A stretch of 64,000 nucleotides of DNA from Paenibacillus sp. FJAT-26967. Its GTDB lineage: Bacteria; Bacillota; Bacilli; Paenibacillales; NBRC-103111. The translations under genes were made by a program, and so were the position numbers. Under the pieces are notes generated by a model, which worked only from the letters and a program-made list of their open reading frames with translations, was not told the origin of the DNA and did not search any database. Below, piece after piece: positions 54,028 through 62,689 of the stretch (positions are counted from its first letter, which is position 1; each line of letters opens with the position of its first letter). Where the stretch lies: positions 301,350 to 365,349 of the forward strand of contig NZ_LMXH01000002.1 in assembly GCF_001541095.1 (NCBI RefSeq), read 5' to 3'.

Positions 54028-54780
54028 ATGGCTAAGATGACGGATAAAGTAGCAATCGTAACAGGTGCCGGCGGCGGTATGGGTAAAGCTGACGCTCTTC
54101 TTTTAGCCAAAGAAGGTGCCAAAGTTGTCGTAACCGACATTCAGGAGGACAAGGTTCAGGAAGTCGTCCAAGAAATTAAAGCAAACGGCGGCGAAGCCAT
54201 CGGTTTTAAACATAATGTTGCGTCCGAGGATGAATGGATCAAGGTTGTCGATGAAGCAATTAAAGCTTTCGGTAAAATCGACGTCCTCGTGAATAACGCG
54301 GGAATCTCCGCCGCAACTCCAATGCTGGAAATGACCGTTGAGCAATTCGAGAGAGTGATGTCCATCAACCTGACAGGAACTTTCCTGGGTCAAAAGCATG
54401 TTATTCCTCATATGAAAAATAACGGCGGGGGTTCCATCGTGAACATTTCTTCCATTGCCGGCCTGACAGGCGGAAGCGGTGCAGGCGCATATACCGCAAG
54501 TAAAGGCGCTGTTCGCCTGCTAACCAAAGCAACGGCTGTAGACTTCGCGAAAGATAACATTCGCTGCAATTCCGTTCACCCTGGCTTCATCCGCACACCG
54601 ATGACGGTTGATATGATGGAAGACGAGAAAATGAGAGGCTGGTTCCTTTCGATGACTCCGCTGCCCCGTCTTGGCGAAGCAGAGGATATCGCGAAGGCTG
54701 TTCTGTTCCTGGCATCCGATGAATCTTCTTACATTACAGGCGTTGAACTCCCGGTGGACGGCGGATATTCCGCGAAATAA
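54028..54780 (+). CDS. Short-chain dehydrogenase/reductase
   Basis: 250 residues, classical SDR. Cofactor loop TGAGGGMGKA, NNAG motif LVNNAGIS, catalytic Ser in NISSIAG, Tyr and Lys in AYTASKGA. An Asp after the second strand (VVTDIQED) favours NAD(H). Substrate unknown. ATG 54028 after GAGGAGG. Driven by a strong promoter and a long folded leader, so expression is likely controlled after transcription starts. Confidence 0.93.
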   Translation: MAKMTDKVAIVTGAGGGMGKADALLLAKEGAKVVVTDIQEDKVQEVVQEIKANGGEAIGFKHNVASEDEWIKVVDEAIKAFGKIDVLVNNAGISAATPMLEMTVEQFERVMSINLTGTFLGQKHVIPHMKNNGGGSIVNISSIAGLTGGSGAGAYTASKGAVRLLTKATAVDFAKDNIRCNSVHPGFIRTPMTVDMMEDEKMRGWFLSMTPLPRLGEAEDIAKAVLFLASDESSYITGVELPVDGGYSAK

Positions 54781-54820
54781 CCGTCCTCCGACTTGAAGGA
54801 ACCGTCTATTACTGGAAGGC

Positions 54821-54857
54821 AGGGCACTCTCATCTCAAGATGAGGGTGTCCTTTTTG
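54821..54857 (+). terminator. Terminator after SDR gene
   Basis: GGCACTCTCATC pairs with GATGAGGGTGTCC around TCAA (one G/T wobble), then T5. Confidence 0.85.
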
Positions 54858-54931
54858 CGTCAAACTTGATACGATTAGGAAAAGACAGGTTTCTTTTTTA
54901 TCAAGAAGAAAAATCGCGGAGGATTGTACAG

Positions 54932-55672
54932 ATGTACTCGTTTTTCAGCGGAATCAGTTCATATTTGAGTGAACCTTTTCTAGCGGCTTCCAGGTCGGAT
55001 GTGGCCTTGATTGCAGCCTTATTCTTAGGCTTTATCGGATCTGTCGCGCCTTGCCAGTTATCGGCTAATGTTGCGGTTATTACGTATTTCGGCAAAAAGC
55101 AGGCTCAGGGCCGGATGTCCGGTGCAGAGGTTCTTCTATACATTACGGGGAAAATTGTTCTTTTCAGCCTGCTGGGCTGTTTATTCTGGCTGCTAGGCAA
55201 TCCGGTTTCGAGAGAGCTGATCCCGCTGTTTGAATATGCGAGGAAGTTGCAGGGGCCTCTGCTTGTTTTAATCGGCTTGTTTATGCTGGGATTGTTCCGA
55301 TTGCCTTTCGGACTGGGGACGCGTTTCACGGCATCTTTGGAACAGGCGGCAAGACGTGCCGGAGCAAGAACCGGAGCCTTCCTGATGGGAATGGCCTTCT
55401 CGCTTGGTTTCTGCCCGACCATGTTCGTCTTGTTCTTCGGCATGCTAATGCCAATGGCGGTTCAGTCTGCCTATGGAGCAGTCCTGCCCTCTGTATTTGC
55501 GGCCGGCACCGCCATGCCTTTCCTCTTGTTCTTGGCGCTTACCGTCGGTTTCGGAGCAGACCGCATGCTAATGCGCAAGGCCAAGAGATGGGGAGGGATT
55601 GTACAGAAGCTGGCCGGGCTTCTGTTTCTCCTTCTCGGCATCAGCGATACGATGACTTACTGGGCTGACTGA
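54932..55672 (+). CDS. CcdA/DsbD-like six-helix membrane protein
   Basis: About 246 residues, six helices. Two Cys-Pro helices, GFIGSVAPCQLSANVAVI and SLGFCPTMFVLFFGML, one in each half, match the DsbD_2/CcdA-like superfamily that passes electrons or metals across the membrane. Neither a thioredoxin-like nor a cytochrome gene is next to it, so redox or metal transport cannot be chosen. ATG 54932 follows GGAGG; the longer frame from 54866 is unlikely. Confidence 0.8.
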   Translation: MYSFFSGISSYLSEPFLAASRSDVALIAALFLGFIGSVAPCQLSANVAVITYFGKKQAQGRMSGAEVLLYITGKIVLFSLLGCLFWLLGNPVSRELIPLFEYARKLQGPLLVLIGLFMLGLFRLPFGLGTRFTASLEQAARRAGARTGAFLMGMAFSLGFCPTMFVLFFGMLMPMAVQSAYGAVLPSVFAAGTAMPFLLFLALTVGFGADRMLMRKAKRWGGIVQKLAGLLFLLLGISDTMTYWAD

Positions 55673-55748
55673 TTCACAGAGTTAATGCTGGGGGACTTGC
55701 AGCACCTTCCTATAGAATAGAAGCATCTTTTGATGTTCGTGAAAACAA

Positions 55749-55797
55749 CAAAAACGTTTGTACAGCTGCCGGGGCAGACTTTGTACAAACGTTTTTG
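55749..55797. terminator. Bidirectional terminator between convergent genes
   Basis: Perfect 16-bp stem CAAAAACGTTTGTACA/TGTACAAACGTTTTTG with an inner CTGCC/GGCAG helix; serves the CcdA-like gene and feoB. Confidence 0.9.
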
Positions 55798-55814
55798 ATT
55801 TTGCGGACTACTTC

Positions 55815-57221
55815 TCATACCCATCCCAGCGCCCGGAATACTTGAGCGGTTATGAATGTGACTGCAATCGCAATCGCCAGAGGGATAACAGCTGACAGCA
55901 CTGTCCATTTGGTACTTTTCGTTTCCTTATAGATGTTGAAAAGTGTAGTGCCGCACGGGTAATGGAGCAGCGAGAACAGCATCATATTCAGAGCTGTCAG
56001 CCATGTCCATCCATGCTGGAGGAAGAGATCTTTGATATTATCCAATCCGTCCGCATCTACCATAGCCCCTGACGACATGTAGCCCATGAGCAGGATCGGC
56101 AGTACGATTTCGTTGGCTGGCAGGCCGAGGACGAAGGCCATGATAATGTAGCCGTCGAGTCCGATCATATGGGCGAACGGATCGAAGAAAGCAGCAATAT
56201 GGGCCAGTACACTCGTACCCGAAATCATAATATTTCCCAGGATCCAGGTCAGAATACCGGCGGGAGCGGCAACGATGACAGCCCGCTTCAGAACATTCCA
56301 CGATTTATCTCTGGTGGCGAGCAGAATCGTTTTGAACATTTGCGGCCGGCGGTAAGGCGGAAGTTCCAGTGTATAGTGAGTAGGAACGCCGCGCAGTGCA
56401 GTCTTGGACAAGACCCAAGATACCGTCAGGGTGACCGCGATCCCGAACATGACAATGCCCATTACGACCATGGCTGTGACGAATGTATGAAGCCCTCCTA
56501 CGGTGCCGATTGCCATGAACAAGGAAGACAACAGAATCAGGGTCGGCCAGCGTCCGTTGCAGGGCACGAAATTGTTCGTCAGGATGGCCAGCATCCGCTC
56601 GCGCGGAGACTCGATGATCCTTGTAGACATAATCGCGGCGGCGTTACAGCCGAAGCCCATAGACATGGTGAGAGCCTGCTTGCCGTGCCCGCCCGATTTT
56701 TTGAACAGACGGTCCATATTAAAAGCTACACGCGGCAAGTAACCGAAGTTCTCAAGCAAAGCAAAAATCGGAAAGAAGATGAGCATCGGAGGCAGCATCA
56801 CACTGATAACCCAGGAAGTTCCGCGGAAGAACCCGAGAACCAGAATCCCATGGAGCCAGGCAGGGGCGTGAAGCGCCTCGAATCCGGCTGTCAGATACCC
56901 TTCGATGATCCCGAAGAAATCCGCAATCCATCCCGAAGGAACGTTTGCACCCGCAATGGTGATCCAGAAGATTGCTCCAAGTATAGCCAGCATGATGGGG
57001 AAGCCCCAGAGCTTGGAGGTCAATACCTTATCCAGCTTGTGAGTGTTAGCCAGCTTCTGTTTGTCTCTGACCTTGACCGCATCGCTGCAGATTTCGCGGC
57101 TTGTTCTATAAATGTCGCTGACAATACCGTCCCGGATGTCTGTTCCGTGTGCTGCGCTCCGGGCCGCTTCCAGCAAGGAATCGAGCGGATCCGGCGAGTT
57201 AGTGGCAAGCGGTGCGGCCAT
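55815..57221 (-). CDS. feoB: FeoB membrane part (ferrous iron permease, Gate domains)
   Basis: About 468 residues. It starts with the linker that normally follows the FeoB G domain (LLEAARSAAHGTDIRDGIVS, SREICSDAV) and continues with the two Gate regions: LPPMLIFFPIFALLENFGYL, GFGCNAAAIMSTRIIESPRER, NNFVPCNGRWPTLI and GLPANEIVLPILLMGYM. ATG 57221 lies 9 bases after AGGAGG, inside the end of the G-domain gene. FeoB is therefore made as two polypeptides here. Confidence 0.9.
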   Translation of the reverse strand: MAAPLATNSPDPLDSLLEAARSAAHGTDIRDGIVSDIYRTSREICSDAVKVRDKQKLANTHKLDKVLTSKLWGFPIMLAILGAIFWITIAGANVPSGWIADFFGIIEGYLTAGFEALHAPAWLHGILVLGFFRGTSWVISVMLPPMLIFFPIFALLENFGYLPRVAFNMDRLFKKSGGHGKQALTMSMGFGCNAAAIMSTRIIESPRERMLAILTNNFVPCNGRWPTLILLSSLFMAIGTVGGLHTFVTAMVVMGIVMFGIAVTLTVSWVLSKTALRGVPTHYTLELPPYRRPQMFKTILLATRDKSWNVLKRAVIVAAPAGILTWILGNIMISGTSVLAHIAAFFDPFAHMIGLDGYIIMAFVLGLPANEIVLPILLMGYMSSGAMVDADGLDNIKDLFLQHGWTWLTALNMMLFSLLHYPCGTTLFNIYKETKSTKWTVLSAVIPLAIAIAVTFITAQVFRALGWV

Positions 57222-57930
57222 AGCTGACAACCTCCTGTTCCGGGCGGATGCCCTCTTCGTTCATCCGTGCTTTGATGGAGGAGAGGAGGTTCTCGTCTCC
57301 GTCAAGCAGCCGCAGAGCAACCCAGCGGGAAGGAAAGCGGGTTCCCAGGATGCAGCGTACTTGAGGCTCCAGTTCAGCCAGCTGCCGCTCTGTTTCATCG
57401 CTGTAACGCACCTTCAAGGGCTGGGGCACAAGGATACCTGCAGCCACCTTCTCGACCAGATCCAGAAGCGGAGGAATTCCTTGTCTGCTGCGGGCGGATA
57501 TAGCGGCAACCGGAACACCGAGCTTCCGGCTGATTTTGTCCAGATCAATGTCAATGCCGAGTTTCTCCGCTTCATCCATCAGGTTAATGCACACGACTAC
57601 CCGGTGGGTCATTTCAAGTACCTGCAGCGCCAGATTCAAGTTTCGCTCCAAAGAAGTGGCATCCAGAACGACAATCGTTACATCCGGCTGTTCAAAAATA
57701 ATATAGTCGCGCGCGGTTTCTTCATCCGCTGAATTCGAATATAACGAGTACGTACCGGGTAAATCAATGATTCTGAAGGAAGAGCTGTTATGAACAAATT
57801 CGCCTTCTGCCTTCACAACGGTCTTCCCTGCCCAGTTGCCTGTGTGTTGTCTCATACCCGTGAGGGTGTTGAACAGGGTACTTTTGCCTGTATTGGGGTT
57901 GCCGGCCAGTGCAATCGTATATGTGTTCAT
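57199..57930 (-). CDS. feoB: FeoB GTPase part, separate polypeptide
   Basis: 243 residues. G1 GNPNTGKSTLFN, Thr of switch I in RQHTGNWAGKTV, G3 DLPGTYSLY, G4 NLMDEAE and G5 region SARSRQGIPPL; then a helical guanine-dissociation-inhibitor-like region. It ends (YGRTACH) 23 bases inside the membrane-part gene. The downstream ribosome site is encoded in its last codons, so the split looks functional, not a frameshift. ATG 57930 overlaps feoA. Confidence 0.9.
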   Translation of the reverse strand: MNTYTIALAGNPNTGKSTLFNTLTGMRQHTGNWAGKTVVKAEGEFVHNSSSFRIIDLPGTYSLYSNSADEETARDYIIFEQPDVTIVVLDATSLERNLNLALQVLEMTHRVVVCINLMDEAEKLGIDIDLDKISRKLGVPVAAISARSRQGIPPLLDLVEKVAAGILVPQPLKVRYSDETERQLAELEPQVRCILGTRFPSRWVALRLLDGDENLLSSIKARMNEEGIRPEQEVVSYGRTACH

Positions 57931-58181
57931 TCTGCATCCTCTCCTTCCAGCTCGCCGTAAATCAGGGAGCTTTCTTCTTTTCTGAGCGCAATTGTCGTAC
58001 CGCTGATCCGGTAAGCGGTCGGGTCGCCCAGCGGGCTTTTCTGAATCACTTCCACGACATTGCCGGGTACAAAACCCAGATCCAGCAGCCTTCTGCGCAT
58101 CACGCCTTGAATATCTATGCGGTTCAGTCTTATGCGACTTCCAATCTTAGCGTCAGATAAAGCTATCTCATACGAGACCAT
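57927..58181 (-). CDS. feoA: FeoA, SH3-like iron transport partner
   Basis: About 84 residues: KIGSRIRLNRIDIQGVMRRR, LLDLGFVPGNVVEVI, ending in a SIRLGLRKEE-like strand (TIALRKEESSLIYGE). ATG 58181 after AGGGGTG; the longer frame from 58241 is not used. First gene of feoA-feoB(G)-feoB(TM), overlapping the next by 4 bases. Confidence 0.92.
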   Translation of the reverse strand: MVSYEIALSDAKIGSRIRLNRIDIQGVMRRRLLDLGFVPGNVVEVIQKSPLGDPTAYRISGTTIALRKEESSLIYGELEGEDAE

Positions 58182-58275
58182 TCGAAACACCCCTATCTTT
58201 CCTATGGGACAATATGTTTGCTCTAGGCAAGTTTTATGCAAAACGAACTCTTCTGGCGTGTGGTTATAAGAGTAG

Positions 58276-58303
58276 TATATAAGAAAGAGTTTTTAGTTGT
58301 CAA
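58276..58303 (-). promoter_or_regulatory. Promoter of the feo operon
   Basis: Minus strand TTGACA (58298-58303) with TATATA at 16 bases or TATACT at 18 bases. No clear Fur box overlaps it. Confidence 0.55.
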
Positions 58304-58590
58304 CAAAGTTTTTCTGTAGGGCAAAATTAGGCTTGGTAGAAATAACCTTGCAGGCAAAGCATGTTTGCCCGGACGAACGCCCGACCTTCATCTCACTCAA
58401 GTATATGTGCAGGTATAGGCAAAGAGTGCATGGGTTTAGCTGGAATATTGAAAAAAGAATACGCAGCAAAGGTGCAAGTAGTAGAGTAAATTTGTTTATT
58501 TCCAGTAATTGGAGGGGAAGGTTATAATAATGGAAGCGGTACCTTCTTACTGCTCTCGCAGGGAATGGCTTTGATGAAAGGAGAGATTCG
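58304..58590. other. Intergenic region without recognised gene
   Basis: 287 bases between feo and the small membrane protein. A TATAAT at 58523-58528 may be a -10 for the latter. No ORF of weight or RNA class seen. Confidence 0.35.
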
Positions 58591-58794
58591 GTGGGTAATT
58601 ATTTTTCCGTTGGTATAATCGTTGTTTTGCTGGTTGTCGTCGGGGTGATGCTGATCTTACGGTCTAGATCGGTTACTAAACGTTTGAGCTTGCGGTGGTT
58701 AGGTTATTTACTCCTTATTATGGCGGTCTTTCTCATTGTCGTGGTATGGCTTGTGGCCACTGCGGATGAACACATTGCTGCAGGTATTTTATAA
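58591..58794 (+). CDS. 67-residue two-helix membrane protein
   Basis: GTG 58591 behind AAAGGAGAG. Two strongly hydrophobic helices (VGIIVVLLVVVGVMLIL; LGYLLLIMAVFLIVVVWLV) joined by a basic loop (RSRSVTKRLSLR), outside tail ATADEHIAAGIL. Unknown function. Confidence 0.7.
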   Translation: MGNYFSVGIIVVLLVVVGVMLILRSRSVTKRLSLRWLGYLLLIMAVFLIVVVWLVATADEHIAAGIL

Positions 58795-58915
58795 ATTCAT
58801 ACTTGTAATCTCTTCTGTATTTGAAGCGGTCAGATCCGCCGTTTGTTTCGATCATAAATCTGTCATGACCTTATTCGTCCTTTCATTCACTTAAATCGTA
58901 TTGGAGGCGTTTAGT

Positions 58916-59239
58916 ATGGAGCATATGCATAGAATTCAAGTGGATCCGGTATCCATCCTTCTGATCGATGATCAAACCGGACATATTTTGCGGGCTATTC
59001 GATGGAATGAAATATTCCGCGTACATTATTCCAAACACGAGAATGAGCAGCAGTCCGCCAGGTGTCTCATTTTCGATTATGAATATGGGGAATACGTAGA
59101 AATCTGTGACAAGGCCACGGGATTCGATCATTTATTGGGAAGAATGGATGAAATTGTCCCTCTGGAGGGTACACTATGGAGCCATAAAATAAAGGAATGT
59201 GAGAATGGGAAGGTTACTACATTGTATGAGGCGGGATAA
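58916..59239 (+). CDS. 107-residue protein of unknown function
   Basis: ATG 58916 after GGAGGCG. Soluble, alternating strands and turns (VDPVSILLIDDQTGHILRAI, EYGEYVEICDKATGFD). No known family recognised by eye. Codon usage and ribosome site are like the neighbours. Confidence 0.7.
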   Translation: MEHMHRIQVDPVSILLIDDQTGHILRAIRWNEIFRVHYSKHENEQQSARCLIFDYEYGEYVEICDKATGFDHLLGRMDEIVPLEGTLWSHKIKECENGKVTTLYEAG

Positions 59240-59305
59240 GAGGCTATAATTCTAATAGGACTATGTGCCGACATCGATTTTATACAAGCAGAGGGGTTAA
59301 CGGAA

Positions 59306-59581
59306 ATGGCAAAGAGAAAGAGCAAGGGCGATACGGAACTGAGCAAACTCGATTTTAGAGTAAAAGTATTACTGAAAGAATGGGCTGGTTTTAGCGGCTT
59401 TTACGGATATAAATCCATGGAATTCGATGAAATACTTGCACTAGTGAACACGAACGGATGGACCACAACGATTGACGCATCGGACCCGTCCGTAAGAATT
59501 GTGGAAATGGTCAAAGAGGACACCGTTAGAAAAGCAAAGTTCAGCCTGGATGACAAAGGCAGAGCCTTAAAGAATTATTAA
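59306..59581 (+). CDS. 91-residue protein of unknown function
   Basis: ATG 59306 after GAGGGG. Basic start (MAKRKSKGDTELSKLDFRVK), then an alpha/beta region with a Trp-Thr rich turn (NTNGWTTTIDAS). Ends 33 bases before a terminator. Unknown. Confidence 0.7.
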   Translation: MAKRKSKGDTELSKLDFRVKVLLKEWAGFSGFYGYKSMEFDEILALVNTNGWTTTIDASDPSVRIVEMVKEDTVRKAKFSLDDKGRALKNY

Positions 59582-59614
59582 TCCTAGCGCCCGCGCTCTC
59601 TGGGAATGAAATGA

Positions 59615-59650
59615 GACTTCCAAATTTCCTTTGAAACTTGGGAGTTTTTT
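59615..59650 (+). terminator. Terminator after 91-residue gene
   Basis: ACT-CCAA-TTTC pairs with GAAA-TTGG-AGT (two mismatched positions), then T6. Confidence 0.75.
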
Positions 59651-59763
59651 CGTGTTTGCCGGCATCCAATCTGATGCCCGTTGAAGCGGCTGCCATACAA
59701 TTTGTATGATCGGGGAACGATAGTTTATATACCTGTTAAGAAGAAATGAACGGAGGAACTTCC

Positions 59764-59997
59764 ATGTCCGTTACAATCGGGACTAAAATCGAAGCGATGA
59801 AGTTGATAAACGAAGGGAAGATGATTACGTTTCAGTCAGCAGAGGGAAAAGTTCAGTTAAGAAGAAAATCAAAAGGCGTGTATGAATCACTTTTGTTCCA
59901 TACCGGTGAAGAAGAACCCGTTATCAAGAAAGTGAAGTTCCCGGAATTAGCGGCGATTCTTGAGCAGGCGGAAGAATGGTTCCTGACAGAGGAGTAG
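59764..59997 (+). CDS. 77-residue protein of unknown function
   Basis: ATG 59764 after GGAGGAA. MSVTIGTKIEAMKLINEGKM, then a short beta region and an acidic helix (AAILEQAEEWFLTEE). No family recognised; looks like a small soluble alpha/beta protein. Confidence 0.65.
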   Translation: MSVTIGTKIEAMKLINEGKMITFQSAEGKVQLRRKSKGVYESLLFHTGEEEPVIKKVKFPELAAILEQAEEWFLTEE

Positions 59998-60030
59998 AGG
60001 AGGGATAGGGGTTTGAAACGGAGCATCCAC

Positions 60031-60062
60031 GAAAAAAGGAGCTGGATGACTCCAGTCTCCTT
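60031..60062 (-). terminator. Terminator of the secreted protein gene
   Basis: Minus strand AAGGAG-CTGGA pairs back around a short loop (bulged T) and ends in T6. Confidence 0.75.
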
Positions 60063-60077
60063 CCTGTTCTTTACCAT

Positions 60078-60539
60078 TTAATAATCTTTTCTGCTAGTAA
60101 TGTAAGCGGAAACATGCCATTGCTGGGAAGTATCATAGAATTTGAAGTAGTTGTTAACAGGCTGGCTCAGCCCGTAAGCGGTACCGGGTATAGAGGAAGC
60201 CACTAAGACGGAGTTCTTGTAGATATCGAATTTGCCGAAAATCTGATCGTCCGTACTTGAACCGAAAGAGACCAACCGGAACTCGTACTCCGCATTGTTC
60301 GCATAAACCTTAGCGTTGAAGAAACCGCTGTCACCTGAGTTAAGAGGCAGATTGGTCCAGCTGATAATGACGTTACCTTTCGTAGCCGGATAAGAGGTTC
60401 CGTTATCCTTAATCCCGATCGGTTTCACGGACCAGATGCTATGTACACTGGTAGCAGGAGCAGCAGTTGCCCCAACAGAAAGACTCAGTGCAAGAACAGT
60501 CAGCATCAGCATGGTGAGTACCCACTTTTTCATTCTCAT
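60078..60539 (-). CDS. Secreted protein of unknown function
   Basis: About 153 residues. GGAGGTG before ATG 60539; signal peptide MRMKKWVLTMLMLTVLALSL, cut near GATAAPA. Mature part beta-rich (GNVIISWTNLPLNSGDSGFF, EYEFRLVSFGSS), like a small surface or matrix protein. Similar in style, not sequence, to the gene at 34060. Confidence 0.75.
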   Translation of the reverse strand: MRMKKWVLTMLMLTVLALSLSVGATAAPATSVHSIWSVKPIGIKDNGTSYPATKGNVIISWTNLPLNSGDSGFFNAKVYANNAEYEFRLVSFGSSTDDQIFGKFDIYKNSVLVASSIPGTAYGLSQPVNNYFKFYDTSQQWHVSAYITSRKDY

Positions 60540-60886
60540 TATTTTCACCTCCTTCCTTTCTTGGGATCTTTTACTTATTGTATTACACCTCAGTATATTC
60601 CGTAAATGTAAATATATGACTCGTATGTGAAAGTGTTTGATTTTTCATGGCGAGTATCTGCAATCATTTTCCATATGCGGTTCTAAGGGCAGAGGAATGG
60701 ACTTGGACAGAATAAAGAAACCAGGATGCGAGTAAGTAGAATAAATTGGAGATTCATCCGGAGATACTCGGCATGGACGAGTATTTCTTTATTCTGCAAG
60801 CGTTCTAAGAGACCTTTACAATCCATATTAGAGGGTCTAGACTTAGGAGTATTGCTTTGCGCACAGCATCAGGGAGGAGAAGCGGA
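60540..60886. other. Intergenic region before the two-component genes
   Basis: 347 bases holding the divergent leaders of the secreted protein (minus) and histidine kinase (plus). No convincing promoter, operator or RNA was picked out. Confidence 0.35.
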
Positions 60887-62689
60887 ATGGGGCGAATTAG
60901 ACAGCTGGCGGGACGTGTAAACTCGATTCGTAACCGGATATTCTTCTCCATCCTGTTATTCTTGGTGCTTCCGTTCTTCCTTGCAAATTATTTGCTGGAC
61001 AAGCCTCTGGAACGAGTCATTGAAAAGAAGATCGGGAGCTCGGCCCAAGACGCGCTTGTTCTGATGACCTTCAACTTGCAGCTGTTTCTGGAGGATATGC
61101 TGAACTCGGCCGTTAATATTTCGATCAATCCGGATATCAAAAAAATGCTTCAAACACCGGAAGCTCTTTCGCACTTTGAACGGCTGCGGTTAAACGACCA
61201 ATACCTGAACAGGTCATTCAGTTCTTATTTTACAAACACCTATGTAACCCTTTTCGATAAGCATGGAAATTGGCACAGTACGCGTTACCTGGAAGAAAGC
61301 CTGTATCAGGACTATGTCTCTTCGGATTGGTATAAAAAAATGATAAACACGCCCTATCAGAATAAATGGATGTTCAACGATCAACAGTTTCTATATACGG
61401 ACCGGAAGCCGATTATTTCGCTGGTCAAAACGATATCGGAGCTGCAGACGAATGAAATTTACGGCTTAATCGTGTTCAGCGTAACAGAAGAAGATATCCG
61501 TAAATATTTGACGGGACTTGAAGGCGAAGTATATCTCGTGGACAAGAATGGAACGATCGCCTCGAGTCCCCGCAAAGAAATGATCGGTAAAAGTGTGTCC
61601 CAGGAATCCTACATGCCGCAGCTCTGGAGCAAGAACAGCGGACAAGTCATTCTGGAGAAGGACGACGGGAAATGGATCGTCAATTTTGACACGGTAGACC
61701 TGAACGGCTGGCGAATTGTGCAGCTGGTTCCTTACGATACCATCTTTAAAGAAATTTTTGATTTGCGTAAAACGAATGCAGGCATCATATTCATGATCTT
61801 TGTGATATTCACGATTATTACGCTGTCGATCTCGTATGGGATATCCAGGCCGCTCAAGCTGCTCCGTAAGCGGATGCAGGTGCTGGAAGAAAAGGATTTC
61901 CATTCGGTCTTATCGGTCAGCGGTCCTAAAGAAATCTCCTCACTGATTGAGACGTATAATAAAATGGTGACGGAGATCCGCAAGCTTCTGCAAAGACTTA
62001 AAGAAGAGTACCAGCAGAAGGAAGATATGCGGTTCCGTGCGCTGCAAGCGCAAATAAACCCCCATTTTATATTGAATACGCTGAACAATATCAAATGGAT
62101 GGCCTACATTCGCAATGATAAGGAAGTCGGCGATATGCTCTCTAATCTGGGAGGGATTCTCGAACAGAGCATCGGGCGCGGCGGCACCCTGATTCCGCTG
62201 CGGCAGGAAGTCGACTATATCGAGAATTACATTGAGCTGATGAAAATGAAATTTAGTGAGAGGCTTTCCGTGGAGATCCATATTCCGGATGAGCTCATGG
62301 ATCAAGAAGTGATTAAGATCATGCTGCAGCCGATTATCGAGAACAGCCTGATGCACGGTATCGAACCGCTGTCTGGAACTGGTAGAATCGTCATCTCGGC
62401 TTCAATAGTGCAGGAGATGTTTCTACTGAAAGTGGAGGACAACGGAGTCGGTATTTCCCCTCATCGGCTGCAGGAGGTTAATGCGAGACTGTCGGAGCAT
62501 TCGCAAGAATCGCCGCAGCGGATCGGCGTTAAGAATGTGCATGACCGTATTCGTCTGCAGTATGGAGAAGAATTTGGCATCCGAATCTTCAGCGAGTTAA
62601 GTGAAGGAACAACCGTTGAATTGTGGCTGCCTATTAAGAAAATGCGGGAAGTGAGTAGCGATGACCTTCAAAGTGATGCTGGTAGATGA
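60887..62689 (+). CDS. Sensor histidine kinase, LytS/YesM type
   Basis: About 600 residues: first helix near residues 18-38, an outside sensing domain of about 250 residues (dCache-like), second helix near 290-315, HAMP, then His_kinase with phospho-acceptor His in ALQAQINPHFILNTLNNI, the N box IMLQPIIENSLMHGI and DNGVGIS. ATG 60887 after GGGAGGAG; the longer frame from 60857 has no ribosome site. Overlaps its response regulator by 29 bases. YesM-type sensors usually respond to sugars or polysaccharide. Confidence 0.92.
   Translation: MGRIRQLAGRVNSIRNRIFFSILLFLVLPFFLANYLLDKPLERVIEKKIGSSAQDALVLMTFNLQLFLEDMLNSAVNISINPDIKKMLQTPEALSHFERLRLNDQYLNRSFSSYFTNTYVTLFDKHGNWHSTRYLEESLYQDYVSSDWYKKMINTPYQNKWMFNDQQFLYTDRKPIISLVKTISELQTNEIYGLIVFSVTEEDIRKYLTGLEGEVYLVDKNGTIASSPRKEMIGKSVSQESYMPQLWSKNSGQVILEKDDGKWIVNFDTVDLNGWRIVQLVPYDTIFKEIFDLRKTNAGIIFMIFVIFTIITLSISYGISRPLKLLRKRMQVLEEKDFHSVLSVSGPKEISSLIETYNKMVTEIRKLLQRLKEEYQQKEDMRFRALQAQINPHFILNTLNNIKWMAYIRNDKEVGDMLSNLGGILEQSIGRGGTLIPLRQEVDYIENYIELMKMKFSERLSVEIHIPDELMDQEVIKIMLQPIIENSLMHGIEPLSGTGRIVISASIVQEMFLLKVEDNGVGISPHRLQEVNARLSEHSQESPQRIGVKNVHDRIRLQYGEEFGIRIFSELSEGTTVELWLPIKKMREVSSDDLQSDAGR

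Noticed and set aside
56169..57227. 352-codon plus-strand frame opposite feoB
   Set aside because: Antisense shadow, rich in Asp/Arg/Gln/His, no ribosome site; FeoB motifs are all on the minus strand.
58182..58320. Fur box before feoA
   Set aside because: No TGATAAT-type dyad over or near the promoter; iron control may use a diverged site that I cannot support.
58530..58574. 14-codon leader ORF before the 67-residue membrane protein
   Set aside because: The apparent ribosome-site region overlaps a better TATAAT, so the ATG would lie at or before the transcript start.
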